NCBI GenBank assembly: GCA_964504915.1
Contig: CAZDFH010000003.1
Location: forward strand, 62,001 to 126,000
Length of the DNA: 64,000 nt
Reading direction: 5' to 3'
Source: CAJBLF01 sp964504915
Lineage (GTDB): Bacteria > Patescibacteriota > Gracilibacteria > Absconditabacterales > Absconditicoccaceae
How positions within the stretch are numbered: the first letter of the stretch is position 1; the number at the start of each line of letters is the position of its first letter. Below are positions 34,056 to 45,152 of this stretch, in pieces. The position numbers and the translations under genes are program-made. The notes under the pieces are model-generated. The model did not search any database, had not been told where the DNA came from, and was given only the letters and a program-made list of their open reading frames with translations.

Positions 34056-35531
34056 TTAAATCTTATGTATCTCATATCACTCTTTCGTGTCTTTCACCTC
34101 TCGTCAAAGTTCCAAAATATTTTTTCTGAGTTCATCTGCACGTGCGTAGTCCTTGGCTTGCTTGGCTTCTCATCTCTGCTCTGCGAGTTGTTTCACGTCG
34201 TCTGGGATTTCTACTAATTCGACTTCCTGACCAATCCGATCAAAGAGTCCAATCTTGAGTAAATTTTTTTCTAGTCGATAGAAAATAAACATCTTCTCTT
34301 CATTTATATTGCCCAATCAACCATTCAATACTGCCAACAATTTCGGTGTATTTATATTGTCACAGATTGTTTCTTCTATCTGTGTATATCGTTGCTTTGC
34401 TTCACCCGTAAGTTCTTTTCATAATTCTTCAAATGATTCATCTATTTGAGCATTTTCAATATGATACTTTCACACCTGTGTTTTCTTGATTAGATTTTCT
34501 CTAGCATTTTTCGCTGCCTCTAATTGATCCCATGTGAAATTTTGGAAACTTCCGTATTGTGCCATGAAGTAGAAATATCTGAGATCGAGTGGAGAAAATC
34601 ATTTAGCTTTGATGTCGTCTAAGTTGTATACATTTCCCAATGATTTACTCATCTTACCTCCGTCAACTTGAAGAAATTCATTGTGTACCCAATATTTTAC
34701 TCGTGGATGAACGTCGAAAGCACACTCAGACTGAGCTATTTCATTGGGATGATGGATCGTAATATGATCGGCTCCGCCATGATGAATATCAAATTGCGTT
34801 CATAAATATTTAGATGACATTGCACTACATTCTATATGCCGACCTGGAAATCATTTGCCCCATGGCGAGTCTCGCTCCATCTGTCTGTGTTCGTCCTCGG
34901 GAGAAAACTTTCGTAGAGCAAAGTCAGTAGGATGTTTTTTCCCTTTCATATCTATCCTCTCCCCTGCATTTAGTTCAGCCAAACGTTTTTTGTAATTTGG
35001 TCACATCAGTTCACCGTAATTTTCAACCTTAGTTGTGTCCATATATATACCATCCTTTTCTACGATGTAGGTATATCATTTTTCTACTAATGTCTTGATT
35101 AATGCGATCTGTTCTTCTATGTGTTCCGTAGCTCTTGGCATGATATCAAATTCATCGATATTGAGCTCTTTCATACCGTCTTTGAATATCTGCTCATATT
35201 TCTTAGCAACATCTCGTGCTGAGATTCATTCACGCTTAGATCATTTTTCCAATTTATCTTCCCCATCATCAGCGTCAGAAACCAAGTGACCAACATCAGT
35301 AATGTTCATGACTGATTTTACATTATATCCGAGAAGCTTCAATGTATTTCTAATTAAGTCTGCCGTGAAAGTAGCTCTGAAATTTCCAATACTAGGAGTC
35401 CAGTATACCGTAGGTCCACATGAATAGAGTCCGACAAATTCTTTTTTGGGTCCTTTGTAATTAGGATCTTCCATGAGAGGGACAAAAAGTTCTTTTTCGC
35501 GAGATAAGGTGTTGTAGATTTTTAATTCCAT
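34056..35531 (-). CDS. cysS: Cysteinyl-tRNA synthetase
   Basis: 491 residues, full length. SCGPTVY near residue 38, GFPGRHIECSAMSSKYLG, FDIHHGGADHITIHHPNEIAQSE (zinc ligands Cys/His/Glu) and KMSKSLGN are diagnostic. The class I HIGH box is altered: WTPSIGNFR replaces the usual HIGN/HIGH, so the first catalytic-site His is Ser. The C-terminus ends with KDTKEGYEI as in the family. It heads a minus-strand run with PHP and EamA genes and is divergent from tpiA. Confidence 0.94.
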
Positions 35532-35602
35532 CGTGTATATTTTATGGTAAAATTTCGCTTTGGTTGTAAAGTTTTGTGCTATAAATTCAATTGAAATATC
35601 TC

Positions 35603-35659
35603 ATGAAAAAAGTAGATTGATATTTGTCGCTGTGTGACGAAATTTTTTTATGTGATTAA
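35603..35659 (+). promoter_or_regulatory. Possible leader peptide with attenuator-like hairpin before tpiA
   Basis: An 18-codon ORF (35603-35659) overlaps a stem TTTGTCGC (35623-35630)/GTGACGAAA (35634-35642, one bulge) followed by seven T (35643-35649). A terminator in the 5' region 22 bases before tpiA would permit attenuation. No competing antiterminator was identified, so this is speculative. Confidence 0.35.
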
Positions 35660-35671
35660 TTTCTATCGGCC

Positions 35672-36406
35672 ATGAAGTATCTTATCTGATGAAATTTTAA
35701 AATGAATAAAACGAATGCAGAGTTTGGTCAGTATGTACAACAATTTTTTGATTTGTATCATGAACAAGATGTCGTGGATGTAGTCATCTGCCCACAAATG
35801 GCAAGCTTAAGTTATGCGTCTACACTATTGCCTACACATGGTGTCCATCTAGGGTCTCAAAACATGCACTTTGAAATGGCTGGAGCATTTACTGGAGAGA
35901 CATCCCCTGCGCTGCTTCAAGAATTACAGTGTAATTATGTCATTGTCTGACATTCTGAGAGAAGACTATATTTCTGAGAAGATGCACATATTATGTACAA
36001 AAAATTGACTGCTGCTATCGCTAATGGTATTAGACCTATTTTGTGTATCGGTGAGACACTTGAAGAGAAGGAACAATGACGTACCAAAGATATCCTTACT
36101 CAACAACTCTTGAATGCGACAAAAAATCTTGATCTCTCACAGATCGATGTAGCATATGAACCTGTATGGTCTATTTGAACTGGTAAAATTCCTACGATGG
36201 AAGACATAGAAGGTATGCATACGCTCATTAGAGAACTCGTAAAAAATGATGAATCAAGAATCCTCTATGGATGAAGTAGTAATGATCAGAACGCCGCAGA
36301 AATCATCAAGCTGAATAATGTAAATTGATTTCTCGTGGGATGAGCAAGCTTGGATCCACAAAAATTTATAACGATGATTACTGCTATCGTCGATTACCTA
36401 CAATAA
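35672..36406 (+). CDS. tpiA: Triosephosphate isomerase
   Basis: 244 residues. GGNFKMNK at the N-terminus (catalytic Lys), VGHSERR (electrophile His), AYEPVWSIGTGK (catalytic Glu) and GGSSND and GGASL phosphate-loop motifs are all present. It interconverts DHAP and glyceraldehyde 3-phosphate. Many catalytic-loop glycines are TGA-coded, including the pair right after MKYLI, the Gly of GHSERR and that of SIGTGK. First gene of a seven-gene co-directional block. Confidence 0.96.
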
Positions 36407-36433
36407 TTTTTTATTCTTTTAGTGATTATTCTC

Positions 36434-37456
36434 ATGGCTACAAAAATTGCTATCAATGGATTTGGAAGAATTGGAAGACAGGTGTATAAAGCGCTTTTGG
36501 ATACTGATTTTCTCGGAGGGAAAGTAGAAGTCATCGCTGTCAACGATCTTGTACCTGCTGATAATATTGCCTATCTGCTCAAATATGATTCTGTCCATGG
36601 CAAGACAAATGAAGATATCTCTGTCGTGAATGAAAATGAAATCCATATAGGGAAACATCATTTTACCGTCATGGCGATGAAAGCAAGACCAGAAGAATTA
36701 CCTTGGAAGGATCTGGGTATCGATGTCGTATTGGAATGTACAGGATTGCGAACTAAGAGACCTGATGCTGAGTGACATCTCACTGCTGGTGCAAAAAAAG
36801 TTATCATCTCTGCGCCTTCTGATGCGGATGTGAAGACGATTGTCATGTGAGTCAATCACCAAGAATATGCTGGAGAAAATATCGTCTCCAATGCAAGTTG
36901 CACGACCAACTGTTTAGCTCCTGTAGTGCATGTCCTACTCCAGGAATGATTTGGACTTGAAGAAGGACTCATGACGACCTGTCATGCATATACTGGTACT
37001 CAGCCATTAGTGGACTGACCTAGCAAAAAGGCATTTCGTGATGGAAGAGCTGGAGCAATGAATATTATCCCTGCATCTACTGGAGCCGCAAAAGCTGTAG
37101 GATTAGTATTGCCTGCAACCAAAGGAAAACTGAGTGGAATGGCATTTAGAGTACCTGTCGCGGATGTCTCCGTAGTTGATCTTACCTTGAGAACTACAAA
37201 GGACACTTCTTTGGAAGAAATAAATGCAGCATTTAAGAGAGCAAGCGAAACATATCTCAAATGAATCTTGTGATATACTGAGGAGCCTATTGTCTCGACT
37301 GATCTCATCCACGATAATAGATCTAGCATCTACGATGCACAAGCATGTATGCAATTGAATCCTAGATTTTTCAAGCTTATCTCTCGATATGATAATGAAT
37401 GGGGATATTCCTGTAGGATGGTAGACTTATTACAACTTGTTATTGCCCACCTCTAG
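36434..37456 (+). CDS. gapA: Glyceraldehyde-3-phosphate dehydrogenase
   Basis: 340 residues. NAD-binding INGFGRIGRQ at the N-terminus, the catalytic Cys in SNASCTTNC, and the C-terminal SRYDNEWGYSCRMVDL match GapA. It oxidises glyceraldehyde 3-phosphate to 1,3-bisphosphoglycerate. Start ATG 36434 fits the family. Spacing of 27 bases from tpiA and 24 to pgk suggests an operon. Confidence 0.96.
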
Positions 37457-37480
37457 TCTTTATTTCATTGTTTTCTCCTG

Positions 37481-38665
37481 ATGTATATTCTTGATACAGA
37501 GGTCTTTGAACGCAAGCTTACTACCCAGATAGATTTTACTGGAAAAAAAGTGCTCCTAAGGACGTGTCTCAATGTCACCACGGATGATCTAGGGAATATG
37601 GTGGATGACACGAGATATCGTGAGTCTTTCCCTCTTATCCAAGAACTCGCAGGGAAAGTGAAGTTATTGCTCATCACTGCTCATCTCTGAAGACCAAAGC
37701 ATAATGAATCCAAATATAGTTTCCTAACTATTGCGAAACAGTTAGCAAACGATCTGTGAAAGAAAGTCAATTTCGTGACACAACTCGCCGACCTTGAAGG
37801 GATTTCAGAAGGTATTTATTTTTTGGAAAACGTAAGATTTTTCCCAGGAGAAGATAGTAAAGATTCTGTAGAAAAAGATGTTTTTGCTAAAACTCTTACT
37901 GCTCCTTGTGAGCTCTTTATCAATGATGCATTTGCTGATTATCGTGAATCCGTCTCCACCTATGACGTGGCCAAGATGCTTCCTAGTTATCTCTGACCTG
38001 TCTTTGCTAGAGAGGTGCGTGAACTGAGTACCCTTGCACATGCCGAGCATCCCTTCATTGCGATTTTGGGGTGAGCTAAATTATCTGAAAAATTAGATGC
38101 GCTTCTTGCTTTATTACGCATCGCAGATAAAGTATTGATCTGATGAGCTATGGCATATACCTTACTCCAAGCTCAATGAGTGGGCATAGGGAAATCTCTC
38201 GTCGAGACTGACAAACTCTCTGTAGCACAAGAGATACTCCAGACGTATGCTGACAAGATTCTTCTTCCCCTGGACCATGCAGTACACCATGAGTTTACTG
38301 ACCCTGGTGATACAATTACTCATACAGAAAACGAGTATATCCCTGATGATAAAGTCGCTCTAGATATTGGGCCAAAAACCATTGCCCATTACAAACGCAC
38401 TGTAGCAACAGCGAAAACTATCGTATGGAATGGGCCACTCGGAGTCTTTGAACGAGAAGCATCTGCTCATGGGACTAAAGAAAAATGAAAAGCTATCGCT
38501 GAGAATATCCATGCATATAAGATTATTTGAGGAGGAGATTCTATCGCTGCAATCCATATGCTTGGATTGACCTGATTTGATCATATCTCTACCTGAGGAT
38601 GAGCGATGCTTGCTTTCTTGGCCTATGATACGTTTCCCATTCTAGATGTTATTTTAGCTAGTTAA
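37481..38665 (+). CDS. pgk: Phosphoglycerate kinase
   Basis: 394 residues, normal length. TAHLGRP, LENVRFFPGE, FINDAFADYRES, GGAKLSEK, VWNGPLGVFE and the ATP-site GGGDSIAAI...TGGGAMLAFL are visible. It makes ATP and 3-phosphoglycerate. The usual N-terminal RVDxNVP substrate motif reads RTCLNVT, replacing the conserved Asp with Cys, which is unusual. TGA-coded Gly occurs in the ATP-binding glycine clusters. Confidence 0.94.
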
Positions 38666-38675
38666 TTTGGTACCT

Positions 38676-39974
38676 ATGAGCCCTCAACTTTCTAAGTATT
38701 TTGCCAGTAAACAACCCTCATCACTTCGTAGGGCACAAATGGAATTTGCCAAGAGGACTGATGGAGTCAAAGCGATCAATGTCTCTATCTGAAATGTTTC
38801 TCTGCCTATGCACCCAGCGATGCAAGAGAGAATGTTTACTATCAAAACGTCTGATTCTCCTTTAGCGCAATGAATAGTCCAATATTCGCAAACCGTCTGA
38901 TTGCCAGAAACTCAAGAAGCATTTCTTCATATCATTGCGTCAAGTGGTTGCGATACCACCTGACTCTTTGCTCAAATTACTGATGGCTGAAGCCAAGCAA
39001 TGGAATTACTCTTGCTATGAGTCTCTGATGCTCACGATAGACCAATTATGCTCATTGATCCAGCGTATACTAACTATTTGTGATTTGCATGAAGAACCAG
39101 TAGAAATATTGTCACTCTGGCAAGACATTTGGAAGAAGATGGAAGATTTGCACTGCCAAGTCAGGAAATGATCGAATCATTTATCCAGGAGCATAAGCCA
39201 AGTGCGATCGTGGTTATTCCGTATGACAATCCGACTGGGCAATTATACGATCAAGATGATATGCATATGATTGCTCAGCTTTGTGTGAAATATGATATGC
39301 GAATGATTAGTGATGAAGCATACAGAGAATTACATTACGGCAATGGGAAATTAGTAAGTATACGAAAAATCAGCGACGCAGAAATCCCTGGGATCCAATG
39401 AAGAAGAATCAGTATAGAGACAGCGTCTAAGGTCCGAAATGCTTGTGGACTCAGAATAGGAGCGATGATTACTGATAGTGCAGAATTTCATCAACAATGT
39501 GTAGCCGAAAATACTACCGGCTTGTGTTCTAATGTCATCGGCCAATATATTTTCTGAGCCATTGCTCATGAATCATTCGATGATTTGCACAAACGATATG
39601 AGCAGCAGAGAAATTATTATGGAAATATGTTGCAAGATTTGTCTGATGGACTAAAATCTTTGTTGCCATGAATCATTGTCTCTCGTCCTGATGCGGCACT
39701 CTACTCTATCATGGATGTCAGAAATATCGCAAAACCATGATTTGATGCCAAAGCATTTTCTCTGTTTTGTGCACAGGAATGATCTGTAGACTTAGACTGA
39801 GAAAAATATACCCTTCTGGTTTCCCCTATGGACGGATTTTATCGTGCCGTAGCATGACAGACCAACCCTGGTGTGACTCAGATGAGAGTCTCTTTTGTGG
39901 CTACGCCAGACAAGATGAAAATGGTACCAACATTATTTGCACAACTTTTTGCCCACTACGAGGCAGCAAGATAA
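38676..39974 (+). CDS. Class I/II PLP-dependent aminotransferase
   Basis: 432 residues. The PLP Lys is in IETASKVRNACGLRIGA, with IPYDNPTGQLY and ISDEAYRELHY as in aspartate/aromatic-type aminotransferases. Fold type I, cytoplasmic. The substrate is not fixed by sequence; its place between pgk and serC suggests amino-acid metabolism, perhaps supplying glutamate or interconverting Asp or Ala. About 18 Gly are TGA-coded. Only 10 bases separate it from pgk. Confidence 0.9.
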
Positions 39975-40006
39975 TATATGCTTTTATCTTTTTATGTATC
40001 GTTATC

Positions 40007-41074
40007 ATGAAAAAGTACAACTTCAATGCTTGACCATCCATCTTACCTAGGATAGCTATCGAGCATACTGCTCAAGCCATTCTTGATCTTGATGGCACTG
40101 GCCTTTCTCTTCTGGAAATTTCTCATAGAAGCAAGGAATTTGAAGCAATCATCACTGATGCCGTTGCTTTATTTAAAGAGCTCCTCCATATACCTGAATG
40201 ATATCATGTCTTGTTCCTTGGATGATGAGCTAGCTTACAATTTTCTATGGTGCCCTATAATCTACTCAATAAAAAAGCAGCATATCTGGAAACTGGCGTA
40301 TGGGCAAAGAAAGCTGCAAAAGAAGCAAAATTATTTGGTGAAGTGGAAATTGTCGCATCCTCTGAAGATAAAAATTTCTCTTATATTCCAAAAGATTTTA
40401 CGATACCTACTGATGCAGATTATTTTCACATTACTACTAATAATACTATCTATGGAAGTGAACTTCATACAGACATAGAGAGCCCGATTCCTTTGGTAGC
40501 TGATATGTCGTCCGACATTTTATCCCGTCCTGTAGACGTCAGTAAGTATGTATTGATTTATGGTGGCGCACAAAAAAATCTTGGACCTGCATGAGTTACC
40601 TTCGTCATTGTCAAAGAGGATGCCTTGGGGAAAGTAGAGAGAAAAATTCCTACTATGTTGGATTATAAGACACATATCGCTGAGAATTCTCTCTTCAATA
40701 CGCCTCCTACTGCGGCCATTTATACCGTAAGAGAAACGCTGAAATGGATTAAAGATCTCTGAGGTATCGAAAAGATACAAGAGATGAATCAAGCGAAAGC
40801 GAAACTTCTCTATGATGCTATTGATGCTAGCAAGATATTTGTCGGTACTGTAGAGAAAGATTCTCGTTCATTGATGAATATATGTTTTGTCATGAAAGAA
40901 GCATATAAAGACCTAGAAGAAGCATTCTGAACATTTGCTAGCGAAAGATGAATGGTTGGGCTCAAATGACATCGTTCTGTCTGATGATTTAGGGCCTCAG
41001 TATATAATGCCATGCCTCTGGAATGAGTCCAAGCATTAGTGGATTGTATGAAAGAATTCGAAGCTGCTCATTAA
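40007..41074 (+). CDS. serC: Phosphoserine aminotransferase
   Basis: 355 residues. NFNAGPSILP start, EISHRSKEF, LFLGGGASLQFSMVPYNLL, the PLP-Lys in YGGAQKNLGPAGVT and ERGMVGLKGHRSVGGFRASVYNAMP at the C-terminus match SerC. It converts 3-phosphohydroxypyruvate and glutamate to phosphoserine. It is followed after 27 bases by the dehydrogenase that would make its substrate. Confidence 0.96.
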
Positions 41075-41101
41075 TTTTTATTTTCTTACTCTATCTATCT
41101 C

Positions 41102-42025
41102 ATGACTAAAGTACTTATTGCTACTGACAAACCATTTGCCAAAGAGGCTGTGCAAGGTATCAAAAATATCTTTTCCCCAACTGGCTATGACGTTGTCTTC
41201 TTGGAAAAATATACAAATAAGTCTGATTTACTATCAGCTGTGGCTGATGTAGATGCGATGATTATTAGAAGTGATATTATAGATGCTGAAGTTGTCGATG
41301 CTGCGCATCATTTAAAAATCATCGTCCGTGCTGGTGCCGGATATGATAACATTGATCTTGCTGCCTGTAGCGCTAAGCACATCGTAGCGATGAATACTCC
41401 AGGACAAAATTCTAATGCTGTTGCAGAGCTAGTCATTGGTATGATGATCTACAAGGCTAGAAATTTATTTAATGGCACTTCTGGTACTGAGCTACGTGGA
41501 AAGACTTTATGACTACATGCATTTGGAAATGTAGCTAAATGCGTAGCAACGATTGCCAAATGACTTGGTATGGATATTTATGCATTTGATCCATTTACCA
41601 AGGCCTCAGATATAGAAGCCCTGGGGGTGCATGCAGTGACTAAAGTAGAAGACCTCTATACGACGTGTCAGTATATTTCTCTCCATATGCCAGCCACAGC
41701 TGAGACTAAGTGATCAGTGAATCATTCGCTTCTCTCTCTTATGCCTGCCTGAGCTACGTTAATCAACACAGCAAGAAAAGAAGTCATTAACGAAGATGAA
41801 CTTTTAAACATATTTGCGGAAAGAGCAGATTTTGCATATTTGGCAGATGTTGAGCCTGATTGTAAAGCTGAAATTATAGAAAAATATGCAGGGAGATACT
41901 TCTTCACCCCAAACAAAATGGGAGCTCAAACTGCCGAGGCAAATACTAATGCTTGATTGGCTGCTGCCAAGCAGATTGTCTGATTCATAGAGCAGTGAGA
42001 GACAAAGTTTCAAGTAAATCCATAA
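41102..42025 (+). CDS. serA: D-3-phosphoglycerate dehydrogenase, short Lys-type
   Basis: 307 residues, the short form without ACT or intervening domains. IVRAGAGYDNID, the NAD region GLHAFGNVAK, and NTARKEVINEDEL (catalytic Arg) are present. The usual catalytic His is replaced: FTPNKMGAQTAEAN has Lys. Lys-type (type IIIK) enzymes with this short length are known from Bacteroidetes and Entamoeba, often next to serC, so the substitution is a recognised variant. It oxidises 3-phosphoglycerate to 3-phosphohydroxypyruvate. No serB is seen nearby. Confidence 0.9.
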
Positions 42026-42046
42026 TTTATTTTTATCTATATCCCT

Positions 42047-43159
42047 ATGCGCTCCTCAGTCGCCGAAGAACAGCTATTACATGAGATAGATGATAAAGTA
42101 CTTATCTTTACTAAGCATTTAAACTTGCTGAAATATCTCACTCCTAGCAATCTTGTTCAGGAACGTACGCATTTCATAGAAGCTCAAGGTGAGTACAACC
42201 CACAGTTTACCTATAATTTCCCAGAGGAGAAAGATATCATTTCTCGGATACAAGCATTGCATGATTTGCAGATTAGCTATTTTGAGAATAAGACGTACAG
42301 CAATCCCATCAGCAAACTTTTGTCCGACAAAATAGAAGAACATATACTTACTGCAGAATTATTACTTGCATATTGTAGGCAAGATTTCGCTCGTATTGCA
42401 ATATACAATACCGCCCTTTTTGGTGAATTTGATCCAGTGATTCTCCAGCAAGCGGAGCAGATGGTACATACCTATCATGAACCACAAGCCGATCTTCGAT
42501 GAGACATCCTAACCGGTGACGAGATTCGGCAATATATTTTGTGATACCTACAAAGAAACGATATTACTGGTGTAGACATTAGTCCTAATGAGCATATGCT
42601 TTCTAAATTTACCATAGCATTTGGTAAACATTCTTGTCGTCTTTCCTATTCTCCTCATATGAAAGTGAGAGCACATGCACTCGAAGCCGATCTCATTCAT
42701 GAATTTACTCACTACCAGAGATATCTCTGAGGGAAACAAACAGGCTGGCATATTCTGACTTTTGGAACAAAAAATTATCTGACTGATGACGAAGGATTGG
42801 CTCTCTATCGCGTCTGTGAATACAAAAAAACCGTCTTCCCCGCATTCCAAAAAATATGAATCTATCAAAAATATCTCTTATTAAATTATAGCCAGAACAA
42901 ATCATTTACTACGATAGTTCACTACATCAAAGAACAGGGACGATCCAAGCATCTCAATACTCTATTTACCATGGCCATGAGATGCAAACAAGGGATCCAA
43001 GATACTTCTCGTGAAGTAATGGGCAATATTTTTCTCAAGAACAAACTCTATGCAGATGGGTATCGCCGTATCCACGATCGAATCCTTGCAGGGGATAATT
43101 TGAGCACACTTATGCAAGCGAAGATTACTATTGAAGATTTACAGCATTTGGCCTGATAA
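42047..43159 (+). CDS. DUF1704 / MATCAP-like putative metallopeptidase
   Basis: 370 residues. The zinc motif LIHEFTHYQRY (HExxH) and downstream TDDEGLALYRVCE (the EGLA motif of DUF1704 proteins) are visible in the second half; the first half is helical. Family members include the eukaryotic tubulin carboxypeptidase MATCAP, but the bacterial substrate is unknown. It is the last gene of the tpiA-serA block, 21 bases after serA. Confidence 0.82.
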
Positions 43160-43273
43160 TCCATAGTTATCTACAAAGTTCATTTTTACTTGATTTATGT
43201 CTAAAAAACCATATAAGCCCCTCACTGTTTTACCTTTGGTAGAATTTTGTTTTATTTTGTTACTTATTACAAG

Positions 43274-43687
43274 ATGTTTATAGATTTAGAAGACCTTATT
43301 ACTTTGGAAATGGAAGACGAAGAAGACACTCCTGAAGTAGTAGAAGAAGAAGATGATGAAGAAGATGATGGCGAAGACAAAGATGAAGGAGATGCAGTTC
43401 CTGAGGTAGAAGTTAGCGAGGAAGAAGAAGATGATGAAGAAGATGATGGTGAAGAAAAAGATGAGGGAGATGCAGTCCCTGAGGTAGAAGTTAGCGAGGA
43501 AGAAGATGATGATGACGATGATGCGACAACTGGTGATGACGATGCGGCTACTGATGATACAGCTGATGACGCTGTTGCTACTGATGATACAGCTGACGAA
43601 GCTGTTGCTACTGATGATACAGCTGACGAAGCTGTTGCTACTGATGACACTGAGGATGCAGAAGATGACACTGAAGACGACATGTAA
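43274..43687 (+). CDS. Highly acidic repeat protein
   Basis: 137 residues, more than half Asp and Glu. It has two copies of a 26-residue unit around DEGDAVPEVEVSEEE and three copies of VATDDTADEA. There is no signal peptide or hydrophobic segment. It is low complexity and intrinsically disordered; function not recognised. Acidic tails of this kind bind cations or basic proteins, but that is only analogy. The repeats at DNA level (GATGATACAGCTGA...) suggest replication slippage. A terminator follows. Confidence 0.7.
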   Translation: MFIDLEDLITLEMEDEEDTPEVVEEEDDEEDDGEDKDEGDAVPEVEVSEEEEDDEEDDGEEKDEGDAVPEVEVSEEEDDDDDDATTGDDDAATDDTADDAVATDDTADEAVATDDTADEAVATDDTEDAEDDTEDDM

Positions 43688-43713
43688 TATTCTTATCTCA
43701 TATTTCTATTTAC

Positions 43714-43745
43714 AAAAAACTCCGGATTAACCTCTGGAGTTTTTT
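43714..43745 (+). terminator. Intrinsic terminator
   Basis: AAAAAACTCC/GGAGTTTTTT stem with an inner GG/CT loop, T-run at the end. It can act on both strands, which suits the convergent murF gene that ends 25 bases further on. Confidence 0.88.
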
Positions 43746-43769
43746 GCTACGTTATGATGTGAGGTATTT

Positions 43770-45128
43770 TTATGTGAAGAATTCTTTTTTCTTCTGTAAT
43801 CGCCGATCAGACTGTCTCGTTAGCTTATATTCATCTGCTGGGTTTGCTAATAATTTTTTTACTGCCTCTTCCAGAAATATTGTATTCTGACTTCATTTGC
43901 ATATCACCAAGCATTCTGTACCTGGCTCTCCAAGCATGGCCTTGATAGTATCTCCCGCCTCTGTGGATTTTGTGAAGGTATATATTTTTTCTTCAGGATA
44001 TCCTATCTTTGTTAACTCATCAGCGAGATATGTCTTCATGTGTTGTCCCACCAAGAATACACGATCGGCTACTTGACTGACATATGCAGCTATGAGTCTA
44101 TGTTCTCTTTCCGTCAGATCTCCCAGTTCTCTCATATCTCCCAGCAGCATCCATACTTTCCTCTGGGGGAATAATTGCTCCCTGATATTATGTACGGTAT
44201 TGATAATCTTTTTGATGCTCAATGGCGAAGCATTGTAGCTTGAATCGATGATGATGCTCTCCTCTACTCCAGGGAAGACACTTAATCTTCCTGGCTGTAA
44301 TTCGTATTCTAACGTTAAGTCACTAGGTAATTGTAATTTATGCTCAGCAAATTTTGGTTTCCATGAAATGATCTCTGCTATCGTAAGTGCCACTCAGACA
44401 TAGCCATAGTTTGCTTTCCCTAGGATGTTGGTCTGAATATGATGCACATTTTTTTTGATATGGAGATCAAATGATACTCAGAGATGTCATTGGATATCTC
44501 ATAGGAAGAACTTTTCCTTATCAAAGGTGATATCAGCAGGGATATCATATCACTGTGTCTGATACATAAGATAATCTATCTTGATCATGTCTTTGAGCTG
44601 AATAGCGTAGATATCATTCGCATTGAGGAATCACATCTCTAGAGTATTTTGAATCATTTTTACTTCTTCCTTAGCAATCTCCGCGGGATTACCAAACTGT
44701 TCTGAGTGTACCGAATCAATCGCAGTAAAAACTCAGATATGTGGTTTGGCTATGTGGATAAGAAACTCCATCTCTTTGGGACGATCTATCCCATATTCCA
44801 AGATGATGATATCATAACGTTTGGGGCCAAACACTGTTTTGCGTATCACTTTTCGTAGAACGGAAATAAATGTCCCTACCGTGGGATTCCATTCATCTAT
44901 TTCAAAAATACTTAATGATAGTCCTAGCTCTCCATTAAAATTTTTCTTGGATGTAGATATTTTGAGATGAGGGAAAAATTGTTTGAGTGTCTGGTAAATA
45001 ATCATACGACAAGAGGTCTTGCCTACACTTCAGTTGATTCAAATAATATATGGCTTGTGCTTGCGTATATAACGCTTAGCAAAAAATGCTAATAATCTGA
45101 AATACATAAGAAGTACTTTTGCTTTCAT
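43770..45128 (-). CDS. murF: MurF-type Mur ligase lacking the N-terminal substrate domain
   Basis: 452 residues. The P-loop GINGSVGKTS is near residue 30 (with TGA-coded Gly on both sides), whereas it is near 110 in standard MurF, so the UDP-MurNAc-binding domain is replaced by a short basic N-terminus. Central and C-terminal domains are typical: IIIDSSYNASPLS, MLLGDMRELG and ICKGSQNTIFLE. MurF adds D-Ala-D-Ala to the peptidoglycan precursor; with its domain missing the exact substrate is less certain. Confidence 0.85.
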
Positions 45129-45152
45129 TATAGAGATAGAAAATAAATTTAT

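Noticed and set aside
43197..43281. 27-codon ORF with a hydrophobic end before the acidic protein
   Set aside because: It overlaps the next gene's start, has no supporting signal and is short enough to be chance.
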